Part shown: one piece after another, positions 12,301 through 26,500 of the stretch
Position numbering within the stretch: the stretch's first letter is position 1
Layout: each line of letters begins with the position of its first letter
DNA from: Rallus limicola
Lineage: Eukaryota > Chordata > Aves > Gruiformes > Rallidae
Length of the DNA: 64,000 bases
Direction of reading: 5' to 3'
Assembly (NCBI GenBank): GCA_022605955.1
Contig: JAKCOZ010000003.1
Location: 40,016,761-40,080,760, forward strand
Position numbers and translations under genes: made by a program
The notes under the pieces: model-generated
Told to the model about the DNA's origin: nothing
What the model saw: only the letters and a program-made list of their open reading frames with translations
Databases searched by the model: none

Positions 12301-14376
12301 ACAGGATAAAAGTATGATTTGATTTCTGTAATTTTCCCACATTCCAGTGACTAAGCATTCAAAAGAAACTGCTTAGGTGCAGTAATGCTTAATATAGAGC
12401 AATAAAGTACGGTGAACCCTTTATGTTAAGTTGACATTTTACTCCACAGACTTTCTAACTAAGTTTTGCAAGGGAAATAGTTCTGGGAGATTGAGAACAG
12501 GCTGGCAAACAGCAGCATTAACAAAGGCTGTAATTACTACTCATCCCACTTCAGTCAACTAGAATATAAAAAATGCTGATCAGAATTTAGATTTGTTTGG
12601 ACGATGGCTGGAAACTAAATTATGATTCAGTACCAACAGGAATTAAATTATTCAATTCAGCATTACCTCAGCCTTTTTCATAGTATTGCACACCGCAGTT
12701 TTCTGAAAGTTTCAGATATTTAAGTTGTGGGAAAGCTTTTCAAAAGTAAAAGTTATGCATAACCAATTTGAAGGTGACTGCAGAACAAACAGGCTTGTTT
12801 AAAAATCATGTGTTAATTCCTTGCTATACCCTGTGTAATGGGTCTCCATCTTCAAGATGGAAGAACAAAGTGTCATGTTTGTTGTGCAAGTAAGAAGCCC
12901 TTTGAAATTCCAAGTAGTTCAAAGAATTCAAGTCCACCTAGAAAAAAATGTTTCACAGGAAAAAAAAGTTTCAGACTTCAAAGTTTTCAAAACTAAGACA
13001 ATTTACGAAAAGCACTTGTATTTATATTGTCTCTCAAATACTGTAGGCCAGAAATTATTAAGATGTAAATGTTTACAGATGTGAAGCATTTGAAAATGTG
13101 TTTTTTATTACATTAGCAGAAAGCAGTTGCTATACCTAAAAGAGTGTAAGTTTCTGTTAGGTTGTTTGTTTTTTTTTTCTTCATAGGGAGAATAAGGACA
13201 TATATCAGAGTCCATCCATTCACCTTAAGCTGCAGCTTGTCAGGAAACATGGTGCAGTAATCCTTGTCTCTGCCATTCTTTCACCTTTAAGACTTTATTT
13301 CAATCCAGATAAACAGAGATAAAAATGTTTTACTTTCTGTTTATACCTGTGACATCACAGCTATGGTTGAGGCCATTAGACATTATTTTCATAATGCGTA
13401 AAAATAATTAAGAAATCATGATATTGAAAATAGTTCTCCAGATTAGCTCCTTAGAAGGTGCCATTCAAACACACACATGGAGTAACATTTTTAACTAAGC
13501 TGGGGGAGTGTATGAGAGAAACAGGCTTGAAGCGGCAGAGCCGCTGCCCTTTCCTGCAGGGACTGCAGCAGAGAAAAAAACTGCAGACCTACCTCTTAGC
13601 ACCTTGCATCCCTGCTGCCAGGAGCTACAATTCACCCAGGTAACATGCAGAAAGCTTCCCAATTGAAAAAGGGAACTATACCAACAAGCTTTGTCTATCT
13701 GTGTATACTGCAAGGCCTGCTGCTGTTGGAAAAGAAGAATCAAAGGGGTTAACACTGCCACTCCTTATGCAAAGGACCTCTGACTTTGCTACTTGCTGTT
13801 CAGAACTTTCAAAATCCCTGTTGGCACTTGAAATAATAAAGCTATTAATAAACTTACTGTTTTCTTCTCACTTGCATTTCCCCTCTTAGTTGTTCCTTTC
13901 CTAGAAGGGAAAGGTGCTAAGGTGGCTGCTTAGGTCACAGTCCTTACCCTGACAAACATGGGTGGACAGTATACTGAGAAGCAGAAGAGCTGCTTGCTGT
14001 GAGACATGTCACTGTTGCATTGCAATAAAGTGAAGGTTCAGCAATCTAATCAAAGTAGGTAGTTTTTTCAGGAGATAGCGCATTTATGGAGGAAAAAGAA
14101 GCCTTGTGAAGTAACAGAAATACTGTCAGTGTTTCAAAACAGGCAGTGAAGAAGAGCACCCCATTTTAATTTTGTACCTTCACTCGGTAACGAAGCACAG
14201 CACTTGGGTTGTTTATGGCTGCTTGTGTAGCCCTATTCTCTGACTAAATGACAGTACAGCCTGCAATTTCTCTATACATATTCTGGACAAGAGCCATAAA
14301 ATATGAACCATTCTCTGTTTATTTAAAAGACGCTGGATGAAGGATATTTCACCTCAGTGTGCTCATGGTCAGTCTG
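9330..14376. other. Unique AT-rich non-coding sequence
   Basis: I recognise no gene or transposon. A (CA)8 microsatellite lies at 9911-9926. The stretch 11100-11210 is very AT-rich with several short TATA-type palindromes. Open frames here are under 100 codons and unrecognised. Confidence 0.55.
9911..9926. repeat. (CA)8 microsatellite
   Basis: Eight uninterrupted CA dinucleotides. Confidence 0.95.
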
Positions 14377-14482
14377 CTCTCTCTCTCTCTCCTCATCTCT
14401 TTCCCTCTTTTCCTCCCTCTTTTCCTCCATCTCTCATTTCATCCCTCCCTCTTTTCCTCCATCCCTTCCTCCTTCTCTCTCC
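14377..14482. repeat. Polypyrimidine (CT-rich) tract
   Basis: A run of about 105 bases that is almost entirely C and T on the plus strand. It begins with a (CT)n microsatellite and continues with at least three copies of a unit resembling 'ccctcttttcctcc'. Such tracts can form triplex DNA; here that is only inferred from composition. Confidence 0.9.
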
Positions 14483-16724
14483 AATCCATGGAAAAGATGT
14501 TTATGACCAGGCTTCTCTAAAATGTTGACTCATCACTCATGCAGTACAGCATTGTGCTCTGCTTAAAGCACTGCAAAACTTAATGCATGTTGTGGAAACT
14601 TTTCTCCCAGATGTTGCCCTATTAAAAATCTGTTCACAGCAAAAGAAGAACACAGTGATGTCCTGCCTTTTGGCAAAATGACAAAATAGACATGCATTAA
14701 ACATCGGATTTCCCAAGTTTACATCACTCACACCCCTCAGTCTACAAGGACCTACAAATTACAGCTGTCGAAGTTTTTGCATAACCTAAACTTTCAGCTC
14801 TAGAGAACCCTTACTCGTCTACATTTATTTATATTCTTGGTAATGGAGTGGTTCATTATTTATACTAGCTGTTTAAACAGTAACAGGACTGTTTTAGGAA
14901 TTGTGCATTTGTGCAGAGATGAGCTGTGCATTTTATGTATCTGAAGAAAATCAAGATTCATCAACCAAAGTAAGTGGACAATCATAAGCATAAAATATTT
15001 TTCCCTAAAATCTTTTGCAATATTTTTTGCAAGTAAACATTGTTGATTAAGTTATTTCTCACATCTACTAGTCATATTGCTTGACTGTTAGGATTTAACA
15101 TTGTTAACATCTATAAACAGACATTGCTACTTTTTCAAGTCTCCTTTCATTTTTAAAAATGTGTAACTTTGCACATGTGTAAACAACGGCTCTGGAGACA
15201 TGTGTTACTGGAGAGTTATGACCTACATACTAAACAGCCTCCTAACTGAACTTAAAACTGAGACTGGTGCTCTGCAAACCTTCAAAAACAGAAATGGATG
15301 AACCATTTGAAATAGGGAGACTTTAGATCTTGGAGATTCACAGTATCCACAGAAGTAGCAGAAACTCTGGCAACTCTTATCTCCTTTCGAAACCGACTGC
15401 ATCAACAGAATTTATCATTATTTGCAGGCAAATGGAAACCTGGGCTGTCTGTGAATGACAGCAAGTCTGTATTAAACTGCAAAGATAGTGTTAACATAGG
15501 ACTATGATGTATGTACCTAAATAAGTACATGGTAAATATTAACTTTGACTTTTTCTCTCTCCAGTCCCATCCAGCCAGTATCATTTCAGCATGTTCCTTT
15601 TAAGAGATGTTCAACAATATAGAAATTCAAGGAAAATAGTTCAAAAAGTTAATAAAACTGCATTCCAGAACCCACATTTCAGACCTTAAAAGCCAATTAA
15701 GAATGAAGTTAAGATTTTCATGCTAAAACACTGGTAGTGACCATGTACCCAGTGCAAGGGTGAGTGTTTATGACCTCAGTGAGATGGGATTTCCATTTCC
15801 TTTAATGAGCCAAGACATCAGAGCTGCACTCTTAACTACCACTTACACAGAAGCCACCCTTGGGACAATATATCTGTTTCTGCAGAAGCAAAGGAAAGCA
15901 GGTGTGGAGAAGGGGTGGGGGGAAGATGGGCATGGGGACTTGGAGAAAGACATGCATAACTAGACCAACACAATGTTGGTAACTGTGGTGTGGCTGATCT
16001 TTGTGCCAGAAAGGAGAGGAAGAAAGTGCAGCTGTGAAGTTCTTCATTAGGAATTGCTGATGACTCCCCAATTTCCCTAGCTCTGGGTAGCACTGCTTGC
16101 ATTTTTGTTTCACTGGTCCTATCAACAGCCCTTGTCAGTACTCAATACTGGTTTCCAGTTTGCTGTCTCCATAACAATGGCTCTTCCTCATAGAGTACAG
16201 TGTTTTTTTCAGAGCCGTTTGGATTTTGAGTTTGATGAGATAGCAGAAGCATGTTACCCCAGCTTCCCTGTCACAATATCTAATACTGGCAAAGACATAA
16301 AACCAAAGTGCCAACTATACCAGAAAATATACACATGACTTAAAGGCAACTTGTTTATTCATGTAATTCACTGTTCCTTTCTTAAGAAAACAGCTGCATC
16401 TTAGACCTATAAGAAATGTGGGCAAAAAAAATTAAAACTCTGCCTTACCACAACTGAGAGGTAGACTGCGGCATTTAGCCCAAAGCAGTCAAATCTCTTG
16501 ACTGGAGAGCAGATACTAGCTGGTGAGTGAGGAAAGGCATATTTGCCAGCTGTAAGGTACCCATCTGGCTGATCAGCCATGCCCCTTTGCCAAGCAGCAC
16601 GTGCTGCAACTTTGCTTTGGCAAACCAAACAGCAAAAGGAGAACTTCTGTACAGAGATGAATAAAAAGACAGGATGACAAAGGAGAAGCAGGGGACCTGG
16701 TGAAATTTGGAGGTCTTCAGATGT
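14483..16724. other. Unique non-coding sequence
   Basis: No gene or transposon is recognised. Overlapping minus-strand frames at 15832-16125 and 15836-16102 are in different frames of the same low-complexity stretch and match no known family. Confidence 0.55.
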
Positions 16725-17530
16725 GAATCATAGAACCACAAGGTTTGAAAAGACCTTTAAGATCATCAGGTCCAACCATTCCTGTCCTATGCTAAACCGC
16801 ATCCCTAAGTACCTCATCTACCCTTTTTTTTAAACACATCCAGGGATGGTGACTCAACCCCCACCCTGGGCAGCCTGTTAAAGGCCCTGACAACCCTTGC
16901 AGTGAAAATTTTTTTTCCTAACATCTAATCTGACCCTGCCCTGGCACAGCTTTGTGCCATTTCCCCTTGTCCCATCTCCTGGCACCTGGCTGAAGAGACC
17001 ATCACCCACCTATCTACAACCTCCCTTCAGGTAGTTGCAGGTGGTGATAAGGTCTCCCCTCAGCCTCCTCTTCTCCAGGCTAAACATCCCCAGCTCCCTC
17101 AGCTGCTCCTCATAGGATTTGCTCTCCAGCCCCTTCACCAGCCTGGCTGCCCTTGACTCACTCAAGAACCTCAGTGTCCTTCTTATTGTGAGGAGCCCAG
17201 AACTGGACACAGCACTCGAGGTGTGGCCTCAGCAGTGCAGAGTCCAGGGGCACAATCACCTCCCTAGAGCTACTGGCCACACTGTTTTTGATACGAGCCA
17301 GGATGCCATTGGCCTTCCTGGCCACCTGGGCACACTGCTGGCTCATATTCAGACTGCAGCCAACCAACACCCCCAGGTCCTTCTCTGCTTGACAGCTCTC
17401 CAGCCAGTCTCCCCCAAGCCTGTAAGGCTGCATGGGGTTGTTATGTGCCATGTGCAGCACTCTACACTTGGCCTTGTTAAACTTCATCCCATTGGTCTCA
17501 GCCCATTGGTCCAGTCTGTTCAGATCCCTC
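16725..17530 (-). mobile_element. CR1 LINE, 5'-truncated copy
   Basis: A CR1 element in reverse orientation. Reading the plus strand it starts with the reverse complement of the 3' end ('gaatcatagaaccacaagg', 16725-16743), then the usual tail landmarks such as 'gatcatcaggtccaaccatt' (16762-16781) and 'gggcagcctgttaaaggccc' (16867-16886). It then enters the C-terminal part of ORF2 and stops near 17530. The 5' truncation is typical of CR1 insertions, and none of the reverse transcriptase core is present. It is fairly well preserved along its 800 bp. Confidence 0.92.
17010..17487 (-). pseudogene. CR1 ORF2 C-terminal fragment, frameshifted
   Basis: This is the end of the CR1 ORF2 polyprotein (endonuclease plus reverse transcriptase), here only the region downstream of the reverse transcriptase. 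The frame 17487-17158 shows '[11 protein letters not shown]', 'EKDLGVLV' and '[11 protein letters not shown]', a well-known CR1 order. A frameshift near 17160-17210 moves the continuation, containing '[19 protein letters not shown]', into another frame (17210-17010). No catalytic residues remain, so it cannot make an active protein. It is part of the element at 16725-17530 and is not a host gene. Confidence 0.88.
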
Positions 17531-20500
17531 CTTTAAGCATATCACTAAGCATCCAGTTTTGGCCTGTACAGCCTCAATTACTCCTACCTCACTCTCACAG
17601 ATCAGAAAAGTGAAGGTTAAAATCAATACAAGTCTTGTAAAGATCTTTAGAAGATCTGTGAAAAGAGAATGAAAGACAAAAATAATCTGTGGCATTTGAA
17701 ATATAATTTGGTGGCCCTAATTTGAAAGACCAGTAAGATACACAACATTAAGCATACAACTGGTCTGCTCAAGCATATTTGTAACTTGAAGTGGTATATT
17801 GTTCTAATTTTAATCCCAGGTTGAAAAGACTGAGTCTACATGAGGACTAGCACTGAGTTTACTTTCAGAAGAATACACTAATAGCTTAATTTACAAACAA
17901 GAATGGGAGTTGTTTGGGTAAAATACTTTTTAATGACAAAGAGAATTAAAGGTTGCATGGCTAATCCTCTTTCTGGAGCTCTTCAATTTCTTAATTAATA
18001 TCTGTGAAAAGCTATTAGCTGCAGCTCATGTGTTATAGCTGTAAAGTGCTGCAAAGTGCCAGACTGAGTCATTTCATTGACTACCATTTGTGAAAGAACT
18101 TGTCATCTAGCTCTATAAAGTCATTCAACCTCCTGGTAGGACATATGAGGAAACTGAAGCCAACCGAAAATTTTCCCAGTCACTGCCTCTGAGAGCAGAG
18201 TGACTGCAAAAGAACTAAAAATGGAAGGGGAAAAAGGCACATGGCTTGAATCTGCTTAGATTTCATCACAGGTAAATGTAATCTGCACAAGCAATAAATT
18301 ATGCTCCAGTTAAAATGTTTGTGTATCTACCTCAGCTTCAAGCAGGGTTTTAGCTGTCATCTACAAGTTCATAAAACCCACACAACCCAGTTGTTCTACA
18401 ATCAGAATAATAGAATATCTGCTATTATGGAAAACTAAAACACCTTTGGATAAAACAGCCACAGAGATTGCTATGATTGTTTATCTTCTTGTTTACACAA
18501 CATGACCAATGTGCCATCAGAGAGCAAGGAGAGCCAAAGGGATTTTAAGGTTGCCAAAAATTTTAAATGTCTTTGATTGTTAGCAGCCTATACTTACCAC
18601 TTAACATGAGATATCAAGTAGATGCAAGAGTTGTGATTGATGTAAGAAACAGGATATTAAATACAGTCATTTATTCTTCTTAAATCAACCACTCTCTAAT
18701 GCTACACATGCTAGTTTATGTATGAAAAAGTACCTCAGACCCTCATCGTTCATTATAATGATACAGTCTAAGCATTTATTGTCATTTGGAAACAGCTTTA
18801 TAGTAAGTAAGCAGTACAGTTTAGCCTTGTAGCAACATGCCTCAAAGCATCTTCTTTCATTAATATTGTTTGTCATTTTACAAAATTATATACTAGGGCT
18901 ATTTGTATTCTACAGAAAGCTAGAATGAAACAGAACACTCAACATTTAAGGTAAAATATGTACATTTCAATTCCGAATGAAGCACTAAATCAGCCAAAAC
19001 TTGCTTCTGACAGACTAGAGATGAATTATAGGCTTTTCAGTAATCCTCCAATAAACAAAGTGAACACTGTTCCTCATGCAGAAACTGCTGGTTAAATCAC
19101 ACACGACACAGATCTGGTATTCGCACTGGAAAATATGACATTACCTTGATTGTCAGGCAGCTTTCTAGAAACACTCCATTTTCCAGCTTGCCTTTATGTA
19201 AGCACACAGTTTAAAAGAAATATTATGTGATAGAAGTCATAAACATACAAAAATCCTAACTAGCAATGTAGATCTTGAAAGAGTTTTCTATGCTCTGGAT
19301 CAAGGGAGAAAAATACTTTTAAAAATACACTGTGAAGGAAGAAAGATTACATGAAGCTGGAATTATTTTGCAAAAGATAATGAAGCCTGTCATCCCTCTC
19401 TAACAGGCAGTAAAGATGCCTAACATTAAAGTTGGTTTGTCATCTATAAGACGTAGAGTTCTGCATGGTATTTGAAACAAGACTTGTCTTACAATGTCAA
19501 GTTTCCTCTATGCTTGGCATGGAAACAGTATCACCTGTACTACATGGCAAAACTTTACTTGTGTACAAAGCTGAGATCACATACTCCCTGTTTCAAAAAA
19601 AGATTGTGGGGCATAAACACACTTTGTTTATGTGCCGCTCAGTGCTTTAAAGTCAAAGTCTGCCATGGTGGAAATTGTTCACAGAATAATTTCAACTAAA
19701 ACACCTATTGTAACTCTCAGACAAAACAATTTACTTTTATAACAGCAGATTAACATAAAGAAATTACACTACCACCCATCTGTATACTTTTGAAGTGATG
19801 AGAAGTAGTAAACTAGTGAAGACAATTAATTTAAGCTAAAAAAAAAGTAAGTTTTATTTAAAGTATATGTGAAAAATTAAATCTCTGAAGAAGTAGAAGC
19901 CAAAGCACCTGGAGCTCAAATAAGCTAAAATGTTAAACCAGCTTTTGACAGAAACAGACTATTTTGCAGGTGCATAGTGAGTATTTGCTTCATTCCAAAT
20001 TTCAACTACTTCATTCAAAGCTGAAAAACCAACTGGGATTTTAAAAGCCAGGAAACTTTATTTTCCTCTTACAATCCATGAATAAAAATGAGGTGAGAGG
20101 CTGAGATCCAGTTTTAAAATCTTGAAGCCCATGGTAACAAGAAACAATCAATTCAATTCACTACTATAGATAAAATTCTATTTACTAAGTCAGCATGTTT
20201 CAAATTAAAAACATATTTTAGAGAGTTATTTTCTCTTCTATACACATATTTAAACAATTTTATTTTATTATATTTTTTCCAAGGCTTGTTTTATGCACAA
20301 ACAGCACAACCATGGGTAATAAATGCTTACACTAACTTTGTATAAATTTTGCAAATATAAGAGAACAAAAGAGCATATTAAACTATACTTCTCTTCCTCT
20401 GTTAGAAAAAAAAGGGATACCAAAAACATACTTATGAACCTTTAAACTGTTTCAGTTATGAAAGACAGTCAACCTTTCCCTAATTAAAAAACAAACAAAA

Positions 20501-23500
20501 TTAAAAGACTGAAAGCAACAGTTTTCCTCTTTTTCAAATTAAATTCTAGTCAGAACCACTTAAGTTACTTTCAGTTTTTCTATCCCGTTCTTCTTTGCCT
20601 AGAACCTGAAAAAAAAGGGAGATCACTCCTTGGAAACAACCTAGCCTCTCTGAAACACATTTCAGGTTTCTTTCATAGCAGCAACAGAGTTCTTATGCAG
20701 TGATTACTCCTGTTGAGTAAGAGCCCAAATTTTCTTCCGATAGAAGTGCTCAAAATATAAGCTTTAAAAATATGGCGGTATGGACCCAACAGTGGGGTTT
20801 GTTCGTTGGCGCTACCTCTTCCCATTATCTGAACTTTAAAAAAAAATTTAAAGAGTTCATTTCTAATGTAAGACAAATTTCCTCCTTTTCTCATGGCACA
20901 GGAGCTACTGTATTTTCACTTCACCTTTAAACAGCAAAGGCACAGTCCCTGTGTGGGAGGACAGAAGGAACTCCAGCAGAATTAAAATACTTCAGTAACA
21001 AGGACAAGAGAGTAACTAGCCTACCCGATCTGAAGCCACAGAATGCCACTGCTTTAAAGTCTTGAGGTGGAAGTGTAATAACTGCTTTGGTATGTAACAA
21101 CACCTCCATAATTACAGAGACTGTACAGTGAAAAGAAAAAGACTTCATCAAGTTGCTTTCAGTAAAGTTATAAATTTATCCTTAGTTTTCTGACAGAGAA
21201 ACAAGCAGGGAGCTGAAAGGGCCTGTTCAGGCTACAAAGATGGGTTTTCTGCAGTAGTCCAGTCACACTGATCAAGTCAGACCACTTCAATCCCCAGCAT
21301 GGGTTTTTGTGAGGTGGCTAGTTCAGCCAGCACTCAGATTCGGAGTTTGATATTAAGCAATGTTAACAAGCACATTGAAGATAATTTTAAGCAAAATAAT
21401 GTTGCTCTTTTTTTCCCCATTTGAACATCCAGCAAGCTGCTACAGTTGCATTTACCAATGGAAGCAGAACTAGCTTAACTATGCTTTGTAATTACCGAAA
21501 AACTAACACCACTGGCTCAGTCAATTCAATGCATCTCTGATCTTAGTCTCATTGTCTGTATTTTAACTAGGCAGCTCTATCACTTGAGCAAAACATACAT
21601 TCTTTAAGAATGGAAATGGCAAGTTGCCAATCTGAAGCAAAGACACAATATCAAGGTAATATGTTTTTTCCTGTTACTTTACCAGTTCAAGCAAACTTTC
21701 CTTCCCCAAGATTGATTTCCTTGCTAATAGATTGTGGCATTAATTTGAATGTATTTTTCTGTTGTACTGTTTATTGGCATATATTTAACAAGAGGTTTTC
21801 CTCACACTTTTGATCTTAGTACTGTAAATAGCATTGTGATATATATAGTTCATTTAATGTCTCAACAGTTCCACTGACCATCTTCAATATCTTTAAAAGA
21901 CAAAACTTTTGCAATTCAAATGAGAAAAATCCATTCAGACAGCTACCTGGTAATGCAGAAGAATAAGCGCTAAGTTTTTATTGCAACTGTACATATAGAT
22001 TAATTGTTGAGCCATATATATAGATATCTACCATCAAATCAGAAAAAAAGGAAACCAAGTACATAGAAGATGGTATCAAATACAAGTGCAGAATGACAAG
22101 CAGTAAAAATCCATTCTTTTGAGAAGTGTTTCAGCTTTCCAAGCCTTTTCCTTCCTACACCACCACAAGGCCCAAGCACACACCCACAGAAGCTCTGACT
22201 GCTTTCAGCATCAGGCACTGTTCAGACACTGTATTATATTAGGTATTAACCTCCACTGAGATGGGTCAGTGGTAGAACATACACTTGGGGCATACGATGA
22301 ATGAACAGATAAACATAGCAAATACCTGAGTGATGCTCTCTGTGGACTCTGCCTCTCACCTGCTGCCCTGAGCTTGCTCTCAACTCAGAACCACCTTTCC
22401 CTTCATCTTCCTCTACAGGGAGCTGATGGTCTATACATTGGCTCTCCACAGACTCAAGGATAAGCAGATGTAAGTCAGAAAACACTGGCTTACAAAAATT
22501 CATACAACAAGAACTTTAGGCTATGTAAGTGCTATACAAGGTTACCTCTGAAACCCCTTTACCACGGGGTTTCAGCGGTCAGCAGGAATGTGTTAGAGTG
22601 AATTGGAAATCTAGTCAGCTTGCTGAAGAAGTAGTTGTCCAGTCTTTCCCAGGAACAACTCAATGGTCATAGCACTGAGGAGTCAGTAGTAAGTGAAATT
22701 ACATCTGTCCCAAAACACTATGACCAAACATGGCTAAAACTGGTTGGACTAACAGCACGTGCAAGTGAACAAGCAACAGAAGTTTTCTTTTCTTGTACCA
22801 GAAAATAGATTATTTTTCTACAGTATCCAGCAGAGAACAATAAAAAGGTTTTCAGCTAGACAATAAAAAGGAGACAAGGAGTGGAAGTACCTGGGAACAT
22901 GGAACATCTGAAAGCAGACGGGAAGGGCAAAGTCACCTCCAGCTGAGTACAAATTAAATAAACCCTCCACACTCAGTTCAGAAAGAGGTCTAAATGCTTG
23001 TTAAACACAAGTGTGTGTGTGTAACGTAACAATTACAAAAACAAAGCAGAAATGTTAGGGAACAGGTTCAATGAAACTCTTAAAAGAGACTCCAGGAACA
23101 ATATAAGTTCATAGTGCCTACATGTAATAAAACTACTGTAAAACAATTTTCTAAAACAAATACAAATTTTATACTTCTTATGTATGAGCTGCACTGAAAA
23201 GAAGTAGGTTAGATAGTCCAAGTTAAGAATTCATGCACTGCCCCTGCATCTAGATTCATCTATGAGGTCCACAGGATCTAATAATGCACTGTAATAGGGA
23301 TTTTATTGGCTTATCAAGTTTCTTACATGTTTTATAGTCAGCAGTGCCACTGGTCTCTCATTTATACTTTTGATTTATGTTTCTAGAATTTGAACAAATC
23401 TTTGTCCAAGTTATATCTATGCTAAGCAAGGAAGGTTCAATATAATACTTACAAGGTTTTGTAACCTTTAGCACCCCTCAAGAAATCCCCACCAACAAAG

Positions 23501-26500
23501 AAAAGACTCTTCTTGCTTAAAATGTGTTTTCACAGATATTCAACAACTCTAGAATATTTATTAGAGATCTTTTGAAAAGATCTTATAGTTCTGTAGATGC
23601 AGTACATTCTTAAAAAGTATCAGTCTAACAAGATCATTCTTGTTTATTCTGTTATTTTATATTTTTAATGAGTTTTCAGCACATCTTTGCTCATCTGTTT
23701 TTTAAAGATCTACCAAAACATTATTATTCTTGTGCTACAATACGTCTGTGAGCTGAAGGCAAACAAATCAACTATCATGCTCCTAAGCAAACATTTCCAG
23801 AGAACCCCTCTTCTGAAGGAATGTTCTTCAGAAGCCAAAGGCAGGTCCCTAGAGTCATATGGGGAAAGACAGACTTGTCACACCATTAATCAGCTCTTTC
23901 TCCTTACCTCATTAGTTATGTCTCAGAAACAGTAATTTAATTAAATTTGCAGTGCCCATCAACAATAAGCATGGACTTGAGGGAAAAGGGGACCTTAAGC
24001 TAAAGTAAAATTAATGAAAAGTATGTACCTTCATACTGAGGACTTTCTGTTTGGTTCCACAACCCTGTTAACAGAATTTGTGAAACACAAAAAACCTAGG
24101 GCACTACAGAACAAGTAGGCAAGGACTTTAGCAGAGCCAAGTGAATATAGAGACAGTGTTTTAAGGAAAGACTTCTGGGTGAGAGAAATTTTTAACTCAG
24201 ATGATGACTCAGGAACCCCAGAGAAACCTACCGTTTAATGCATTCAAATGGGGGTGTTTGGTAACAGATCAGTTCCTGCAGGGAGGAGCAGCATTCAGTT
24301 GCCACCATTTGTAGGGGCCAAAAAGAAATCCTTCTGGATGAACCAGGTGAGGCTATGGCCAGCTTATCTCTTTCTCCACAGCAGCAGGAAACATGTATGG
24401 AGTCCTGACAAAAGGTAACCAGGTCGCAGGCAACAGAAATTAAAAAGATAGAAGAGCCCACTCTTGAACAAAGAACCGTGGATAAAGACCATTGGGTAAC
24501 TGGAAATACTTGCAATGGTGAGGAAGACTCTGGGCTTCAGAGATGTAGAAACTACAGATCAGACGTTGATCCCTCTTATTTGTGAGTCCCTTGGTGGTTA
24601 TTACAGGGATGCCTTATGCTTATCTGCTAGATACGCTCTGCTTTCAAAATATGTCTATATACAAAGTTGCAGCCTCTTTTTTCAATCCCCTGTCACGTGT
24701 CTGACCTTACACAATTATGCAAGTGGAACTGTTTGTAATACAGACACAAGGATCCTCTTCACAAAACATCCCTCAGAAAGGTTCTTTCAGAGCTTTATAC
24801 CCAAAACAAAAACAGTAGGGGAGAGGACAGATATCTATTTCTCACTAGCTTTATGGTCTCTTCTGTTTTCCCTCAAGCAGTGAAAAATTGAAATGTATGC
24901 TTTTCTTCTCTCATCTGACCTTTTTCCCATAAAAAGAAATATTTAAATAAAGGTGGTGGGAGAAAGGAAGTGAAAGGTAAAAGTAGTAAAAGGTACCAAA
25001 AATGCAGTAGACCCTGAAGAAAGCAACCATCTCACAATATACTTGGAAATGTACCAGCTGAAGGGTTTACAAATATGTTTCTAGTCTTACTTTTCTTAAA
25101 CAGATGTTCTACACAACATTAAATAGGGGCTAGAAAGAGGGGAGAGGCAGAGAATGAACTTTGGTGTAATATGGAATTTTTGAAGGCATTTCCTTCTCCC
25201 TAAGAGCCAAAAGCTGTGGTCATTTAAGTCTTTGCTTTTTTAAATACATATTCATTTTGTAGCGTTTGCCAAACGAAATGAATCCAGTCTTTGAAAACCT
25301 TTTTTTTTAAAAAAAAATAAATAAAATTGCCATTTTCTCAGTCATACTTGAAGTCTGACTTTTTTCCAAGAATGTACAGGAAAATGTGTATGAATTTCTC
25401 CCTTTACACTGCATTCTTCCTAAGCATTCAGATGTGTGTGACAACAGTATGTTAGTGTTACAGACCTTAAACTTTCAGATCTAAATAAATTAATTTTACT
25501 CAGTTATTAGGAAATCAAGCATTCATTTCTTCTGGAATGGTACTTCTGTATTCTTTATTCCATTTGGGGGTTTTTTGTTCAGTTGTTTTTTGTCTGAGGG
25601 TATTTTTTCTAATTTGCCCAATATCAAATTATAATACAGCTTGCTGACCCTCAAATTCAAATTCTACTTACTAGTATAAAATAATATTATCAAATTTCAT
25701 AAAATACTTTATAAAACTGCATTTGGGAATGTTTTTCTTAATGCAAAAACTTAAAGTTGATCATATTTCCAAAGAACATTCTAGTCTTCTGAATAGGTTG
25801 ATGTTTCGTGTATCTTACTCTTTCTTTCTGTGAAGTCCTGAATGGAAGCATAAACAATTTAGGAACATAGACTCCTGAATAAAATATTTCTTTTGCACCT
25901 GAAAAGCAACTTAAAAAAAAATAAGAATATACTAAAAACATTGAAAACCAAAAAATATTAAAAATGTTAAAAATCTTTAAAAACATTATCCAGTTTTGAC
26001 AAGCATAGAGGAAGGCTGGTTGGAAAAGAGAGTAACAGAAGAATACTGATAGATTATGGATGTAATGAAATAATCATGCTGGGTAGGGCCCCACACTTAT
26101 GTACATGTTGACAATGTTCACTGTAGAAGTGACCTTTTGTAAACCATCAATAGTAGTCAACTGAACGACATTGTGGAAAAAAAAACAGCTAACTCAGATA
26201 CTCCAAAGAAAAAGACTACCTCAGATGTTCAAAAGAGCAAAAATGATAGCATTAGATGATTCCCATACAGCACTAGTGAGGATCTTCACACTGGTGCAGA
26301 TGACACTTTGTGAAGAGGGGAAAAACAATGCATCACTTTGTGTTTCTAACAAAGGAAAGGTATCCAGCCTGGAGAACAAATGGAAATTTCTCTTTTAGCA
26401 ATATGTGATGCAATGCCCAACATTTTTCAGTTGTTCTGTTCACTTCGATTCCAAAATATTAACAGAATTCATTTTATTCTCTCATTAGTTTGCCTACAAG

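Noticed and set aside
17119..17613. 164-codon plus-strand open frame
   Set aside because: It is the antisense of a CR1 ORF2 fragment.
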